DNA of 50,192 nt from an uncultured Prevotellaceae bacterium (GTDB taxonomy: Bacteria; Bacteroidota; Bacteroidia; Bacteroidales; Muribaculaceae). Under the pieces are notes generated by a model, which worked only from the letters and a program-made list of their open reading frames with translations, did not search any database and was not told where the DNA came from. Both the position numbers and the translations under genes were made by a program. This document shows, in pieces, positions 35,104 through 46,027 of the stretch (its first letter is position 1; every line of letters begins with the position of its first letter). The DNA is taken from assembly GCA_937898675.1 (NCBI GenBank), contig CALEJB010000044.1, positions 1 to 50,192 on the forward strand, in the 5' to 3' direction.

Positions 35104-36595
35104 TGTCTGCTGAACTCTTGTTTATCTTGCGGCCCTGCTGCCTTGCGGCGCGTATGCTGTCGTTGCGCTGCGACTCGGTGAGTTTGGGCGATTTATTGGT
35201 CTTGATGTCGGTAGCTTGCTTGCTGGCCTGCTGTTTAGCCCTTTGGGCTTTCTGCTGCTTGGCCTTTTGGGCTGCCTGTTTTTTGTTTTGCTGTTGCTGT
35301 TTGGCTTTTTGGGCCTCGGCTTCCTGCTTGGCCTTCTGCTCTTGTGCCTTCTTGGCTTCGGCTTCTTGCTTGGCTTTTTGCTCTTGTGCCTTCTGTTGAG
35401 CCTTTCTGTCGGCTTCGGCTTTCTTCTTGGCCTCTTGCTCCTGCAGTTTCTTGCTGCGTTCCTTGGCCTTGGCCTCCTTTTCGGCTTTCTTCTTGGCTTC
35501 TTGCTGCTCGCGCTTGCTGGGCGCGGGTTTCTCCTTAGGCTTTTGCTCGGTGCCCATGTTCACTTGTGCGGGCTTGTCCTTGCGGTCCACCGAGTTTTTC
35601 ACGTTTCCGCCGCGCGGCTTGGCCTTGCCGGGTTTGTAGAGCAGGTCATTGATGGAGCATCCCTTGTTAAAGCAGCTCAAGTCCACTCTGCCCTTGATGC
35701 CCGCGATGTGGCCGTTGTCCGAGAATTGCCATATAATCCAGTTCGCCCCGTTGATGTTGGGCTGGTTGTTCGAGTACTTGGCGATGAACAGGGGGTAATC
35801 GGCAAACGCTCTGCCCAGGTGCTTGTTGAAGAAGTTCTCACTGGTGTAGATGAGGGGTTTGACGCCGTAGAAGTCCTCGCACAGGTCGGCAAAGACCTTG
35901 AGGCTGTCGCGCAACTGCTGTGAGGTCCACTTGTCGCACACCTCGACATCGATGAACGGGATGAGGTCCTGTTCGTCTTTGCGGACCGTCATCCTGAAGT
36001 TCTCAAACTGGGCCACGGCACTGGACTTGCAGGTCAGGAAGTGGTAGCTGCCGACCTTTACGCCGTGCTTGCGGGCATTGCGGATATTCTCCTGATAGCG
36101 GTGGTCGGTATGGTTGCAGCCCTCGGTGGCCTTGATATAGACGTATTGGATCTTGGGGTTGTTTTTGATGGCTTCCCAGTTGATGGTCTCTTGGTACTTG
36201 GAGACGTCGATGCCGTCGTAGTTGCGTGTTTCGGCGGGCTTGGGCATGGGCGGCTCAGGCTTGGCTTCCTCGGTCTTGACGGGTTGGGCCTTGACCTCCT
36301 GGACCTGGGTCTTGGAAGGCTCTTTGACGGGTTTAGCCTCCTGCTTGGGCTTTACGGCCTCGTTTTTATTTTCGTCTTTTTTGTTGTCCTTTTTTTCGTC
36401 TTTTTTGTTGTCCTTTTTTTTGTCTTTTTTCTCGTTCTTTTTTCCCTCTTTTGCTTTGTTTTGCGTCTCCTTGTCCACTCGGGTGCGTGTGGGCTTGTTG
36501 GACGGCGTGGCGTTAGACTGCGCCAAGCCCGCGATGGGCAGCAAGGCGAGTATAATTATAATTATGATGTTGTATATCGTATTGGTTTTGTGCAT
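35096..36595 (-). CDS. GH25 lysozyme-like protein with long Lys-rich flanking regions
   Basis: A 499-residue exported protein in three parts. After a signal peptide (to about AGLAQS), residues 40-123 are a Lys/Asp/Glu/Asn/Pro-rich linker with short repeats (KKDNKKDEKKDNKKDE). Residues 124-322 are a complete GH25 domain (YDGIDVSKYQ, VYIKATEG, FIDVEV with Asp216 and Glu218, WIIWQFSDNGHIAG). Residues 323-499 are an Ala/Lys/Gln/Glu-rich, probably helical tail with direct repeats of AQEQKAKQEAEA. The charged regions could bind peptidoglycan or envelope polymers (inference). It starts a two-gene unit with the smaller GH25 lipoprotein. Confidence 0.88.
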   Translation of the reverse strand: MHKTNTIYNIIIIIILALLPIAGLAQSNATPSNKPTRTRVDKETQNKAKEGKKNEKKDKKKDNKKDEKKDNKKDENKNEAVKPKQEAKPVKEPSKTQVQEVKAQPVKTEEAKPEPPMPKPAETRNYDGIDVSKYQETINWEAIKNNPKIQYVYIKATEGCNHTDHRYQENIRNARKHGVKVGSYHFLTCKSSAVAQFENFRMTVRKDEQDLIPFIDVEVCDKWTSQQLRDSLKVFADLCEDFYGVKPLIYTSENFFNKHLGRAFADYPLFIAKYSNNQPNINGANWIIWQFSDNGHIAGIKGRVDLSCFNKGCSINDLLYKPGKAKPRGGNVKNSVDRKDKPAQVNMGTEQKPKEKPAPSKREQQEAKKKAEKEAKAKERSKKLQEQEAKKKAEADRKAQQKAQEQKAKQEAEAKKAQEQKAKQEAEAQKAKQQQQNKKQAAQKAKQQKAQRAKQQASKQATDIKTNKSPKLTESQRNDSIRAARQQGRKINKSSADND

Positions 36596-36638
36596 GTTGA
36601 ATATCTTTTGCGATTTTTGCGTTGGAAATTTGAGGATG

Positions 36639-36646
36639 CAAAGTTA
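36639..36646 (-). promoter_or_regulatory. -7 element of the GH25 operon promoter
   Basis: On the minus strand TAACTTTG at 36639-36646 fits the consensus with a leader of about 40 nt. No good -33 box is seen. Confidence 0.5.
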
Positions 36647-36707
36647 CAAAAAAATGGCAATTGCCGACCCCTATGGACCTACAACTTGGGCGACTTTAAC
36701 AACTTTT

Positions 36708-36728
36708 TAGGAGTTGGGAGTGAGGAGT
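36708..36728. repeat. Heptamer repeat (TAGGAGT type) upstream of rnr
   Basis: Three exactly adjacent 7-bp units, TAGGAGT, TGGGAGT and GAGGAGT, are the reverse complement of the ACTCCTA family. This copy lies between genes, not at a stop codon. Confidence 0.75.
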
Positions 36729-36781
36729 TGCTTCGCGCGGCGGTGGCGGTGCCAAATGGCGGATTTTTTTAGGAAAATTTA

Positions 36782-36813
36782 TTGGGGGCTTTGGAAAAAA
36801 AGACGTATCTTTG
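36782..36813 (+). promoter_or_regulatory. Promoter of the rnr operon
   Basis: TTG at 36782-36784, a 21-bp spacer and TATCTTTG at 36806-36813 match the consensus. The leader to the ATG at 36863 is about 45 nt. Confidence 0.7.
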
Positions 36814-36862
36814 TAGGATTATGACAGACTGAATCAAGAAACAAACAAATCAGTATAGAGAT

Positions 36863-39274
36863 ATGGCAAAGAAGAGTAAATTGCAATCGTTCAAGCAAGA
36901 GCGCCGTGAGTTTCACGACCGCGTGATCAACTTCTTCAACGAGCAGGGCGAGGGAATGTACAACTACAAGCAGGTGTCGGCGGCTGTGGAGGCGAATACG
37001 CCCAAGCGCCGCGCGGTGATTGTTGAGATTCTGGAGCAGCTCGCTGCCGACGGGTTCCTCACCGAGGTGTCGCCGGGCAGTTTCAAGGCGGTGAACCGTT
37101 CGAGCGTGGCCGAGGGCATCTTCATTCGCCGCAGCAACGGCAAGAACCATGTGGACACCGCCAGCGACGACGGCAAGCCCATCATGGTGGCGGAGCGCAA
37201 CTCGATGCACGCGCTGAACGGCGACCGCGTGCTGGTGCACATCAGCGCGGCGCGCGCGGGCATGGAGCCTGAGGCGGAGGTAGTGAAAATCATTGAGCGC
37301 AAGGCGCAGGTGTTTGTGGGCACGCTGCAGGTGCAGAAGTATTTCGCCCAACTGGCGACCGACAGCAAGTTCCTGGCGACCGACATCTTTATTCCGCTGG
37401 ACAAGCTGCAGGGCGGTCAGACGGGCGACAAGGTCGTCGTCAGGATTGTGGACTGGCCCGAGGACGCCAACACGCCCATCGGCGAGGTGGTTGACGTGCT
37501 GGGCAAGGCGGGCGAGAACAATGCGGAGATACATGCCATTCTGGCGGAGTTCGGGCTGCCGTACAAGTACCCCGAGAACGTGAGCGAAGCCGCCGAGCAA
37601 CTCGACGCCGGCATCACCGCCGAGGAGGTAAAGAAGCGCGTTGACATGCGCGACGTGACCACGCTGACCATCGACCCCGCCGATGCCAAGGACTTTGACG
37701 ACGCCTTGTCCATCAAGAAGTTGAATAACGGCAACTGGGAAATCGGCGTTCACATCGCCGACGTGAGCCACTATGTGACGCCCGGCTCTATCATCGACAA
37801 GGAGGCGTGGGAGCGCGCCACATCGGTCTATCTGGTGGACCGCACCGTGCCCATGCTGCCCGAGAAACTGTGCAACAGCATCTGCTCGCTGCGCCCCCAC
37901 GAGGACAAGCTCACCCACTCGGTGGTCATGGAACTGGACCCCGAGGCCAAGGTGAAGAAATACAAAATATGCCACACGGTCATCAACAGCGACCGCCGCT
38001 TTTCCTATGAGGAGGCGCAGCAGATATTGGAAACGGGCGAGGGCGACCTGGCGCAAGAACTGGCCGTGCTGAACGAATTGGCCAAGTCGCTGCGCAAGCG
38101 CCGCTTTGACGACGGCGGCTCGGTGTCGTTCAACCGCGAGGAAATCAAGTTTGACATCGACGAGGGCGGCACGCCCACCGCCGTGCATGTGCATGTGGCG
38201 CAGGACGCCAACAAACTCATTGAGGAGTTCATGCTGCTCGCCAACTGCAAGGTGGCCGAGCACGTCGGCAAGGTGGCCAAGAACAAGACTCCCAAGGGTT
38301 TTGTCTATCGTGTGCACGACCAGCCCGACCTGGAGAAACTGCAAAACTTCGCCGACATCGCCGCCCACTTTGGCTACAAGGTCAAGACCAAGGGCAGCGG
38401 CAAGGACATCAACAAGTCCATCAACAAGATGCTCGAGCAGGCCAAGGGCAAGCCCGAGGAGGAGATGCTGGCCATCCTCGCCATCCGCTCGATGGCCAAG
38501 GCCATTTACAGCGCCAACAACATCGGGCACTACGGTCTGGCGTTTGACTACTACACCCATTTCACTTCTCCCATCCGCCGCTATCCCGACCTGATGGTGC
38601 ACCGCCTGCTGGACCAGTATGCCGCCGGCGGCAAGAGCGTTGACGCAGCGACGCTGGAGGAGCAGTGCAAGCACATGAGTTCACAGGAACAGTTGGCCGC
38701 CAACGCCGAGCGCGCCTCCATCAAGTACAAGGAGGTGGAATATATGGGCGCTCGCTTGGGCGGCGTGTTCGAGGGCCACATCTCGGGCGTGACGGAGTGG
38801 GGCCTGTATGTCGAGCTCACCGAGACGCACTGCGAGGGCCTGGTGGGCATCCGCGGCCTGGACGACGACTTCTATGAGTTTGACGAGAAGAACTATTGCA
38901 TTCGCGGCCGCCGCCGTGGCAAGGTGTATCGCCTGGGCGACCCCATCACCATTCAGGTGGCGCGCGCCGACCTCATCAAGAAACAACTCGACTATGTGCT
39001 CGTCAATGAGGAGAATCCCGCCGGCAGCCACCGCATCGACAAGGAACCCATCACCGAGCAGAATAGCCGTGGCAGCGGCGGCAAACTGTCACGCGACGAG
39101 CGCAAGCGACAGCAGTATGAGGGCGGCAGCGCCTCGCGCCGACAGCAGCGCGGCAACCGTGGCAATAGCGCCAAGCGCCGCGGGCAGGATGCCCGCGACG
39201 AGCGTGGCAAGGGCAAGAAGAAATCCAGCCGCAGCGGCCGTCCCCGCAAGCGCGACCGTCATGGCAACAAGTGA
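36863..39274 (+). CDS. rnr: Ribonuclease R
   Basis: An 803-residue 3'-to-5' exoribonuclease of the RNB family that degrades structured RNA. An N-terminal winged-helix region (about 15-75) and cold-shock-like domains precede the catalytic RNB domain. The active-site Asp cluster is in TIDPADAKDFDDALS, followed by HIADVSHYV and TSPIRRYPDLMVHRLL. An S1 RNA-binding domain follows (about 625-715: LGGVFEGHISGVTEWGLYVEL). The C-terminal 75 residues are a highly basic, low-complexity tail rich in Arg, Lys, Gly and Ser, which likely binds RNA. It overlaps the alternative GTG start of mtaB. Confidence 0.96.
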   Translation: MAKKSKLQSFKQERREFHDRVINFFNEQGEGMYNYKQVSAAVEANTPKRRAVIVEILEQLAADGFLTEVSPGSFKAVNRSSVAEGIFIRRSNGKNHVDTASDDGKPIMVAERNSMHALNGDRVLVHISAARAGMEPEAEVVKIIERKAQVFVGTLQVQKYFAQLATDSKFLATDIFIPLDKLQGGQTGDKVVVRIVDWPEDANTPIGEVVDVLGKAGENNAEIHAILAEFGLPYKYPENVSEAAEQLDAGITAEEVKKRVDMRDVTTLTIDPADAKDFDDALSIKKLNNGNWEIGVHIADVSHYVTPGSIIDKEAWERATSVYLVDRTVPMLPEKLCNSICSLRPHEDKLTHSVVMELDPEAKVKKYKICHTVINSDRRFSYEEAQQILETGEGDLAQELAVLNELAKSLRKRRFDDGGSVSFNREEIKFDIDEGGTPTAVHVHVAQDANKLIEEFMLLANCKVAEHVGKVAKNKTPKGFVYRVHDQPDLEKLQNFADIAAHFGYKVKTKGSGKDINKSINKMLEQAKGKPEEEMLAILAIRSMAKAIYSANNIGHYGLAFDYYTHFTSPIRRYPDLMVHRLLDQYAAGGKSVDAATLEEQCKHMSSQEQLAANAERASIKYKEVEYMGARLGGVFEGHISGVTEWGLYVELTETHCEGLVGIRGLDDDFYEFDEKNYCIRGRRRGKVYRLGDPITIQVARADLIKKQLDYVLVNEENPAGSHRIDKEPITEQNSRGSGGKLSRDERKRQQYEGGSASRRQQRGNRGNSAKRRGQDARDERGKGKKKSSRSGRPRKRDRHGNK

Positions 39275-39282
39275 CACCGGAC

Positions 39283-40596
39283 ATGGGTGAAACGGCAAAA
39301 CACAAGGTGAAGTTTGAGACGCTGGGCTGCAAACTCAACTTCTCGGAAACGGCGACGATGCAGTCGCTGCTGGCTGCTGCGGGTTTTGAGCCTGCGGCAA
39401 GGGGCGAACGGCCCGACGTGTGCGTGGTGAACACCTGCAGCGTCACCGCTCTAGCCGACAGCAAGTGCCGTCAGCACATCCGCCATCTCATCCGCCAGTG
39501 GCCCGACGCTCTGATGGTGGTCACGGGCTGCTATGCCCAACTCAAGGGCAAGGAGATTGCCGCCATCGAGGGCGTGGACATTGTGCTGGGCAGCGAGCAC
39601 AAGGGCGACATCGCGCGGTTTGTGACGCAGTGGTTCAACGACCGCCAGAGCCAACTGGCGGTGACACCGGCGCGCGACATACGCAGTTTCTCCCCGTCGT
39701 GCGACTGCGGCGACCGCACCCGCTACTGGCTCAAGGTGCAGGACGGTTGCGACTACTGGTGTACCTATTGCACCATCCCCGCTGCCCGCGGGCGCAGCCG
39801 CAGCGGCACCATTGCCGACCTTGTCGCTCAGGCGCGTCAGGTGGCGGCCGGCGGCGGCAAGGAAATCGTTATCACTGGCGTGAACATCGGCGACTTTGGC
39901 AAGAACACGGGCGAAAAATTTATTGACTTGCTGCGTGCGCTGGATGCCGTCGAGGGCATTGAGCGCTATCGCATCTCGTCTATCGAACCCGATCTGCTGA
40001 CCGACGAGATTATCGCCTTTTGCGCCCAGTCGCGGGCGTTTATGCCCCATTTCCACATTCCGCTGCAGTGCGGCAGCGACACGGTGCTGAAACTGATGCA
40101 CCGGCACTACGACCGCCGGTTGTTTGCCGACAAGGTGGCGCGGTGCCGTGAGTTGATGCCCGACTGCTTTATCGGTGTGGATGTGATGGTGGGCGCGCGC
40201 GGCGAGACGCCCGAGTGCTTTGAGGATAGTCTTGCCTTTGTCGCGGGCCTGGATGTGCAGCACCTGCATGTGTTCCCCTACAGCGAGCGCCCCGGAACGA
40301 TGGCGTTGCGCATCCCCTATATCGTGCCTGGTCCCGAGAAACAGGAGCGTGCGGCTCGCATGATTGCCTTGAGCAACGACAAGCAGGCGCAGTTCGTAGG
40401 CCGCTATTTGGGCACCCGGCGCAAGGTGCTGCTCGAGCACGGCCGCGGCGGTGACACGATGCACGGCTTCACCGACAACTACATCCGCGTGAATGTAGGC
40501 TATGATGCGCGCCTTTCCAACGCCATCGTCTCCGTCAAACTGCTGAAAATGAACGATGACCTGAGTGTCGATGCCCAGGTCGTCGATGAACCATAA
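39283..40596 (+). CDS. mtaB: tRNA t6A37 methylthiotransferase MtaB
   Basis: A 437-residue radical-SAM methylthiotransferase that converts t6A to ms2t6A at position 37 of tRNAs reading ANN codons. The N-terminal UPF0004 domain has cluster cysteines in TLGCKLNFSE, VNTCSVT and VTGCYAQ. The radical-SAM motif is CDYWCTYCTIP (C-x3-C-x2-C). A TRAM-like end follows (LEHGRGGDTMHGFTDNYIRVNV). GVNIGDFGKNTGEKFIDLL and HFHIPLQCGSD fit MtaB rather than MiaB or RimO. ATG 39283 is taken as start; GTG 39271, overlapping the rnr stop as GTGA, is a possible alternative adding four residues. Confidence 0.93.
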   Translation: MGETAKHKVKFETLGCKLNFSETATMQSLLAAAGFEPAARGERPDVCVVNTCSVTALADSKCRQHIRHLIRQWPDALMVVTGCYAQLKGKEIAAIEGVDIVLGSEHKGDIARFVTQWFNDRQSQLAVTPARDIRSFSPSCDCGDRTRYWLKVQDGCDYWCTYCTIPAARGRSRSGTIADLVAQARQVAAGGGKEIVITGVNIGDFGKNTGEKFIDLLRALDAVEGIERYRISSIEPDLLTDEIIAFCAQSRAFMPHFHIPLQCGSDTVLKLMHRHYDRRLFADKVARCRELMPDCFIGVDVMVGARGETPECFEDSLAFVAGLDVQHLHVFPYSERPGTMALRIPYIVPGPEKQERAARMIALSNDKQAQFVGRYLGTRRKVLLEHGRGGDTMHGFTDNYIRVNVGYDARLSNAIVSVKLLKMNDDLSVDAQVVDEP

Positions 40597-40625
40597 CAAG
40601 TGTCTGATAACTATTTCGATAACGC

Positions 40626-41654
40626 ATGAAACAAGTAGCGGTAATCATCTTGAACTGGAACGGGGCGGCGCTGTTGCGGCGCTATCTGCCCACAGTCGTG
40701 GCAGGGACCGACGAGGCTATCGCCGATGTCATCGTGGCCGACAACGGCAGCACCGACGACAGCCTGGAGGTGCTCGGGCGGGAGTTCCCGCAGGTCAAGG
40801 TGCTGGCATTTGACAAGAACCACGGCTTTGCCGAGGGCTACAATCTTGCTATCGAGCAGACGATGTACCCCTACACGGTGCTGCTCAATAGCGACGTGCG
40901 CACGCCCGAGGGGTGGCTGAACCCGCTGTATGACTACATGGAGGCTCACGCCGATGTGAGCGCCGTGATGCCCAAACTGCTGCAAGACCGCAACGACGGC
41001 AAGCAGGTGTTTGAATATGCCGGCGCAGCGGGCGGCTACATCGATTGCCACGGCTATCCCTATTGCCGGGGGCGCATCTTCGAGAGCCTGGAGATTGACC
41101 GCAACCAGTATGACTGGGAACCCCGCAGCGTGTTTTGGGCCACGGGCGCATGCCTGATGGTGCGCAGCGCGTTGTACCGGCAGGAGGGCGGCCTCGACAA
41201 GGACTTCTTTGCCCACATGGAAGAGATTGACCTGTGCTGGCGTCTGCGTCTGGCGGGCACCGACCTAAAGATAGTGCCTGCAAGCCATGTCTATCACCTG
41301 GGAGGCGGCAGCCTGCCCAAGAGCAACCCGAGGAAGACCTACCTCAACTTCCGCAACAACCTGTTGTTGCTGCACAAGAACCTGCCCGTGGCCGAGGGAC
41401 GTCGCCTGCTCATCGTGCGCCGCCTTATGGACACGCTGGCGTGGGGCATGGCGCTGCTCAAGGGGCACTGGGGCGACGCGCACGCCATCTTCAAGGCGCA
41501 CCGCGACTTCCGCAAGATGCGCGCCCGCTACATCTCGCAGCCCGCTGTCAATCTTCTCGCAGCCATGCCCGAGGGGCGCGTGAACATCATCACCAGTTAC
41601 TACCTCAAGGGAAAGAAGAGTTACAGCCAGCTGCATGTCGATGAACCCGAATGA
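40626..41654 (+). CDS. Family 2 glycosyltransferase
   Basis: A 342-residue GT-A fold glycosyltransferase that probably acts at the inner face of the membrane. Typical segments: VIILNWNGAALLRRYL at the start, VADNGSTDDS (nucleotide binding), HGFAEGYNLAI, LLNSDVRTP (metal-binding, in place of DxD) and FWATGACLMVRS with AHMEEIDLCWRL (acceptor/catalytic region). The pattern resembles rhamnosyl- or other dTDP-sugar transferases of surface glycans, but the substrate cannot be told. No glycan cluster surrounds it. It ends in a 4-bp ATGA overlap with the SLC13 gene and starts 29 bp after mtaB, so it is part of the rnr operon. Confidence 0.88.
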   Translation: MKQVAVIILNWNGAALLRRYLPTVVAGTDEAIADVIVADNGSTDDSLEVLGREFPQVKVLAFDKNHGFAEGYNLAIEQTMYPYTVLLNSDVRTPEGWLNPLYDYMEAHADVSAVMPKLLQDRNDGKQVFEYAGAAGGYIDCHGYPYCRGRIFESLEIDRNQYDWEPRSVFWATGACLMVRSALYRQEGGLDKDFFAHMEEIDLCWRLRLAGTDLKIVPASHVYHLGGGSLPKSNPRKTYLNFRNNLLLLHKNLPVAEGRRLLIVRRLMDTLAWGMALLKGHWGDAHAIFKAHRDFRKMRARYISQPAVNLLAAMPEGRVNIITSYYLKGKKSYSQLHVDEPE

Positions 41655-43120
41655 ATATACCTGACAGCATGAACACCAGCAAGTTGAGCGTCAAATATTG
41701 TGTACTCCTGCCCATTGTGCTCGCAGTCACCATTTTCCTGTGGGTGGTGCCCGGCGGTTTTTATGGCATCGAGGGGCTCACGGTGACCATGCAGCGCACC
41801 ATCGCCATCTTTGCCTTTGCCGCATTGATGTGGATTTTTGAGATTGTCCCCAACTGGGTCACCTCGCTCATGGTCATCGTGGGCGCGCTGCTCACGGTAT
41901 CGGACAAGAGCCTCAAGTTTGCGATGTCCACCGCCGACGACAGCGTGTTCATGTCCTACAAGGAACTCATGCGCGCCTTTGCCGACCCCGTGGTCATGCT
42001 GTTCATGGGCGGCTTTGTGCTTGCCATTGTCGCGGCCAAGTATGGCATGGATGTGAAACTTGCCCGCATGTTGCTCAAGCCCTTTGGGCACAAGCCCAAG
42101 TATGTGCTGCTGGGTTTCCTTGTCATCATTGCGGTGTTCTCGATGTTCATGAGCAACACCGCTACGGCGGCGATGTTCCTCACCTTCCTGGCGCCGGTGC
42201 TCGCCATCTTGCCCGATGACGAGAAAGGCAAGGTCGGGCTGGCGCTCGCCATCCCAATAGCAGCAAACGTGGGCGGCATCGGAACGCCCATCGGCACACC
42301 GCCCAACGCTACCGCTGTGGGCATCCTCGAGAATAATGGGATGGCGATCACCTTTGGCGAATGGGCGGTGATGATGATTCCGTTTGTGATAATCATGATA
42401 CTTGTCGCGTGGTTTGTCCTTAAGGTGTTCTTCCTGTTCAAGACCAAGGAAATCAAGATTGACATTCCCGAGCGCAAGACCAGTCGCACCTGGCGCGATG
42501 CTGTGGCGTGGATAACCTTTGGCGTCACCATTGTGCTGTGGATGACCGAGCAGTTGCACGGCCTGAGTTCCAACATCGTGGCGTTGTTGCCCATCGTGGT
42601 GTATTCGGCCACGGGCGTGTTCACTGCCCGCGATATCAGCGACATCAACTGGAGCGTGCTGTGGCTGGTGGCCGGTGGCTTTGCACTGGGCTATGCCCTC
42701 AACGACACGGGCCTGGCGCGGGCGCTGGTGGGCAGCATCGACTTTGGGTCGATGAGCATCGTGGTTGTGTTTGCGGTGTCGGGATTTATTTGCTATTTTC
42801 TCAGCAACTTCATCAGCAACAGTGCCACGGCGGCGCTCATTATCCCCATCATGGTGGCCATGGGCCGGGGCATCATGCAGTCAACAAATGCTGGCGTGTT
42901 TGCCGCCATGGGCGGCCAGCAGGGTCTTGCCGTCTTTGTCGCATTAAGCGCCTCGCTGGCGATGCTGCTGCCCATCTCCACCCCGCCCAACGCCCTTGCG
43001 TCCTCGACGGGACTTGTCAAGACCAAGGATATGGCGAAAATGGGTATCATCATCGGTGCGATTGGACTGGTGTTCGGATACTTTTGGGTCACCAGGATTT
43101 TCCAGTTCCCGCAGGGCTGA
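41651..43120 (+). CDS. SLC13/DASS-family sodium-coupled anion (dicarboxylate) transporter
   Basis: A 489-residue membrane transporter with about 11-12 hydrophobic segments. Both substrate/sodium-binding repeats are visible: MSNTATAAMF with GTPIGTPPNATAVG in the first half, and SNSATAALI with PISTPPNALASS in the second. These SNT/TPPN motifs mark the divalent anion:sodium symporter family that takes up succinate, malate or related acids. The lineage typically exports succinate made through the fumarate reductase encoded just downstream on the other strand, a suggestive pairing, but direction and substrate are inference. Overlaps the GT2 gene by 4 bp. A possible later start is codon 7 (MNTSK). 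Confidence 0.9.
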   Translation: MNIPDSMNTSKLSVKYCVLLPIVLAVTIFLWVVPGGFYGIEGLTVTMQRTIAIFAFAALMWIFEIVPNWVTSLMVIVGALLTVSDKSLKFAMSTADDSVFMSYKELMRAFADPVVMLFMGGFVLAIVAAKYGMDVKLARMLLKPFGHKPKYVLLGFLVIIAVFSMFMSNTATAAMFLTFLAPVLAILPDDEKGKVGLALAIPIAANVGGIGTPIGTPPNATAVGILENNGMAITFGEWAVMMIPFVIIMILVAWFVLKVFFLFKTKEIKIDIPERKTSRTWRDAVAWITFGVTIVLWMTEQLHGLSSNIVALLPIVVYSATGVFTARDISDINWSVLWLVAGGFALGYALNDTGLARALVGSIDFGSMSIVVVFAVSGFICYFLSNFISNSATAALIIPIMVAMGRGIMQSTNAGVFAAMGGQQGLAVFVALSASLAMLLPISTPPNALASSTGLVKTKDMAKMGIIIGAIGLVFGYFWVTRIFQFPQG

Positions 43121-43138
43121 ACAGCGATTTCAGGCAAC

Positions 43139-43177
43139 AAAAAACATGCCGTGCGGCTATCAGGGCTGCACGGCATG
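43139..43177. terminator. Terminator between the convergent SLC13 gene and frd operon
   Basis: CATGCCGTGC (43145-43154) pairs perfectly with GCACGGCATG (43168-43177). On the minus strand it is followed by TTTTTTGTTG, so it best serves the frd operon; on the plus strand the T content is weak. Confidence 0.8.
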
Positions 43178-43207
43178 GTTGTTATTGGGATTGTGTTAAT
43201 TGCTGGG

Positions 43208-43963
43208 TTAGTCGCTGCACTTGGCGCAGACGAACTCGCGGTTGAGGCGGGCGATGTTGCTCAGCTTGATGTTCTTGGGGCACTCGGCGGCGCAGGCACC
43301 GGTGTTGGTACAATTGCCGAATCCCAGTTCGTCCATCTTGCTCAGCATGGCCTTGACGCGGCGCTTGGCCTCGGCACGGCCCTGGGGCAGCAGGGCGAAC
43401 TGGCTGACCTTGGCGCTGACAAACAGCATGGCCGAGCCGTTCTTGCAAGCAGCAACACAGGCACCGCAGCCAATGCACGACGCGCTGTCCATGGCCTCGT
43501 CGGCAGCCACCTTGCTGATGGGGATGGCGTTGGCATCCTGTGCACCGCCGGTCTGGAAGCTCACATAGCCGCCGGCCTGCTGAATCTGGTCAAAGGCGTT
43601 GCGGTTGACCATGAGGTCCTTGATGACGGGGAAGGCTGCCGAGCGCCACGGCTCAACGGTGATGGTCTCGCCATCCTTGAAGCGGCGCATGTACAGTTGG
43701 CAGGTGGTGGCACCGGTAGCGGGGCCGTGGGGGTGTCCGTTGATGTAGAGCGAGCACATGCCGCAGATGCCCTCGCGGCAGTCGTGGTCAAACGCGATGG
43801 GTTCCTCACCCTTCTCGATGAGCTGCTCGTTGAGGATGTCCATCATCTCGAGGAACGAGGTATCGGTGGGGATATCCTGCATCTCATAGGTCTCAAAATG
43901 GCCTTTAGCTTGGGGGTCGGCTTGACGCCAAACCTTGATTTTAAAGCTTATATTCGTTTCCAT
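43208..43963 (-). CDS. frdB: Fumarate reductase/succinate dehydrogenase iron-sulfur subunit
   Basis: A 251-residue electron-transfer subunit. The N-terminal ferredoxin-like domain holds a [2Fe-2S] cluster (DHDCREGICGMC: Cys62, Cys67, Cys70, plus Cys88). The C-terminal domain holds [4Fe-4S] and [3Fe-4S] clusters (CIGCGACVAAC, Cys163-173, and CTNTGACAAECP, Cys218-228). It passes electrons between the quinone site in the cytochrome subunit and the flavoprotein, at the inner side of the membrane. In anaerobic Bacteroidales the complex mainly reduces fumarate to succinate, so the frd name is preferred, but sdh is equally used. It lies 30 bp behind frdA. Confidence 0.93.
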   Translation of the reverse strand: METNISFKIKVWRQADPQAKGHFETYEMQDIPTDTSFLEMMDILNEQLIEKGEEPIAFDHDCREGICGMCSLYINGHPHGPATGATTCQLYMRRFKDGETITVEPWRSAAFPVIKDLMVNRNAFDQIQQAGGYVSFQTGGAQDANAIPISKVAADEAMDSASCIGCGACVAACKNGSAMLFVSAKVSQFALLPQGRAEAKRRVKAMLSKMDELGFGNCTNTGACAAECPKNIKLSNIARLNREFVCAKCSD

Positions 43964-43993
43964 TATTTTGTTCGATATTTAGGGTGTGGATGA

Positions 43994-45994
<2,001 letters not shown>

Positions 45995-46027
45995 TTTGTG
46001 TCAAAACTTTAATAGGTTAATAACGAT

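Noticed and set aside
36779..38674. 631-codon open frame antisense to rnr
   Set aside because: Shadow of the GC-rich rnr coding frame; His/Val/Leu-rich with no domain, signal or promoter, while the opposite frame is a clear RNase R.
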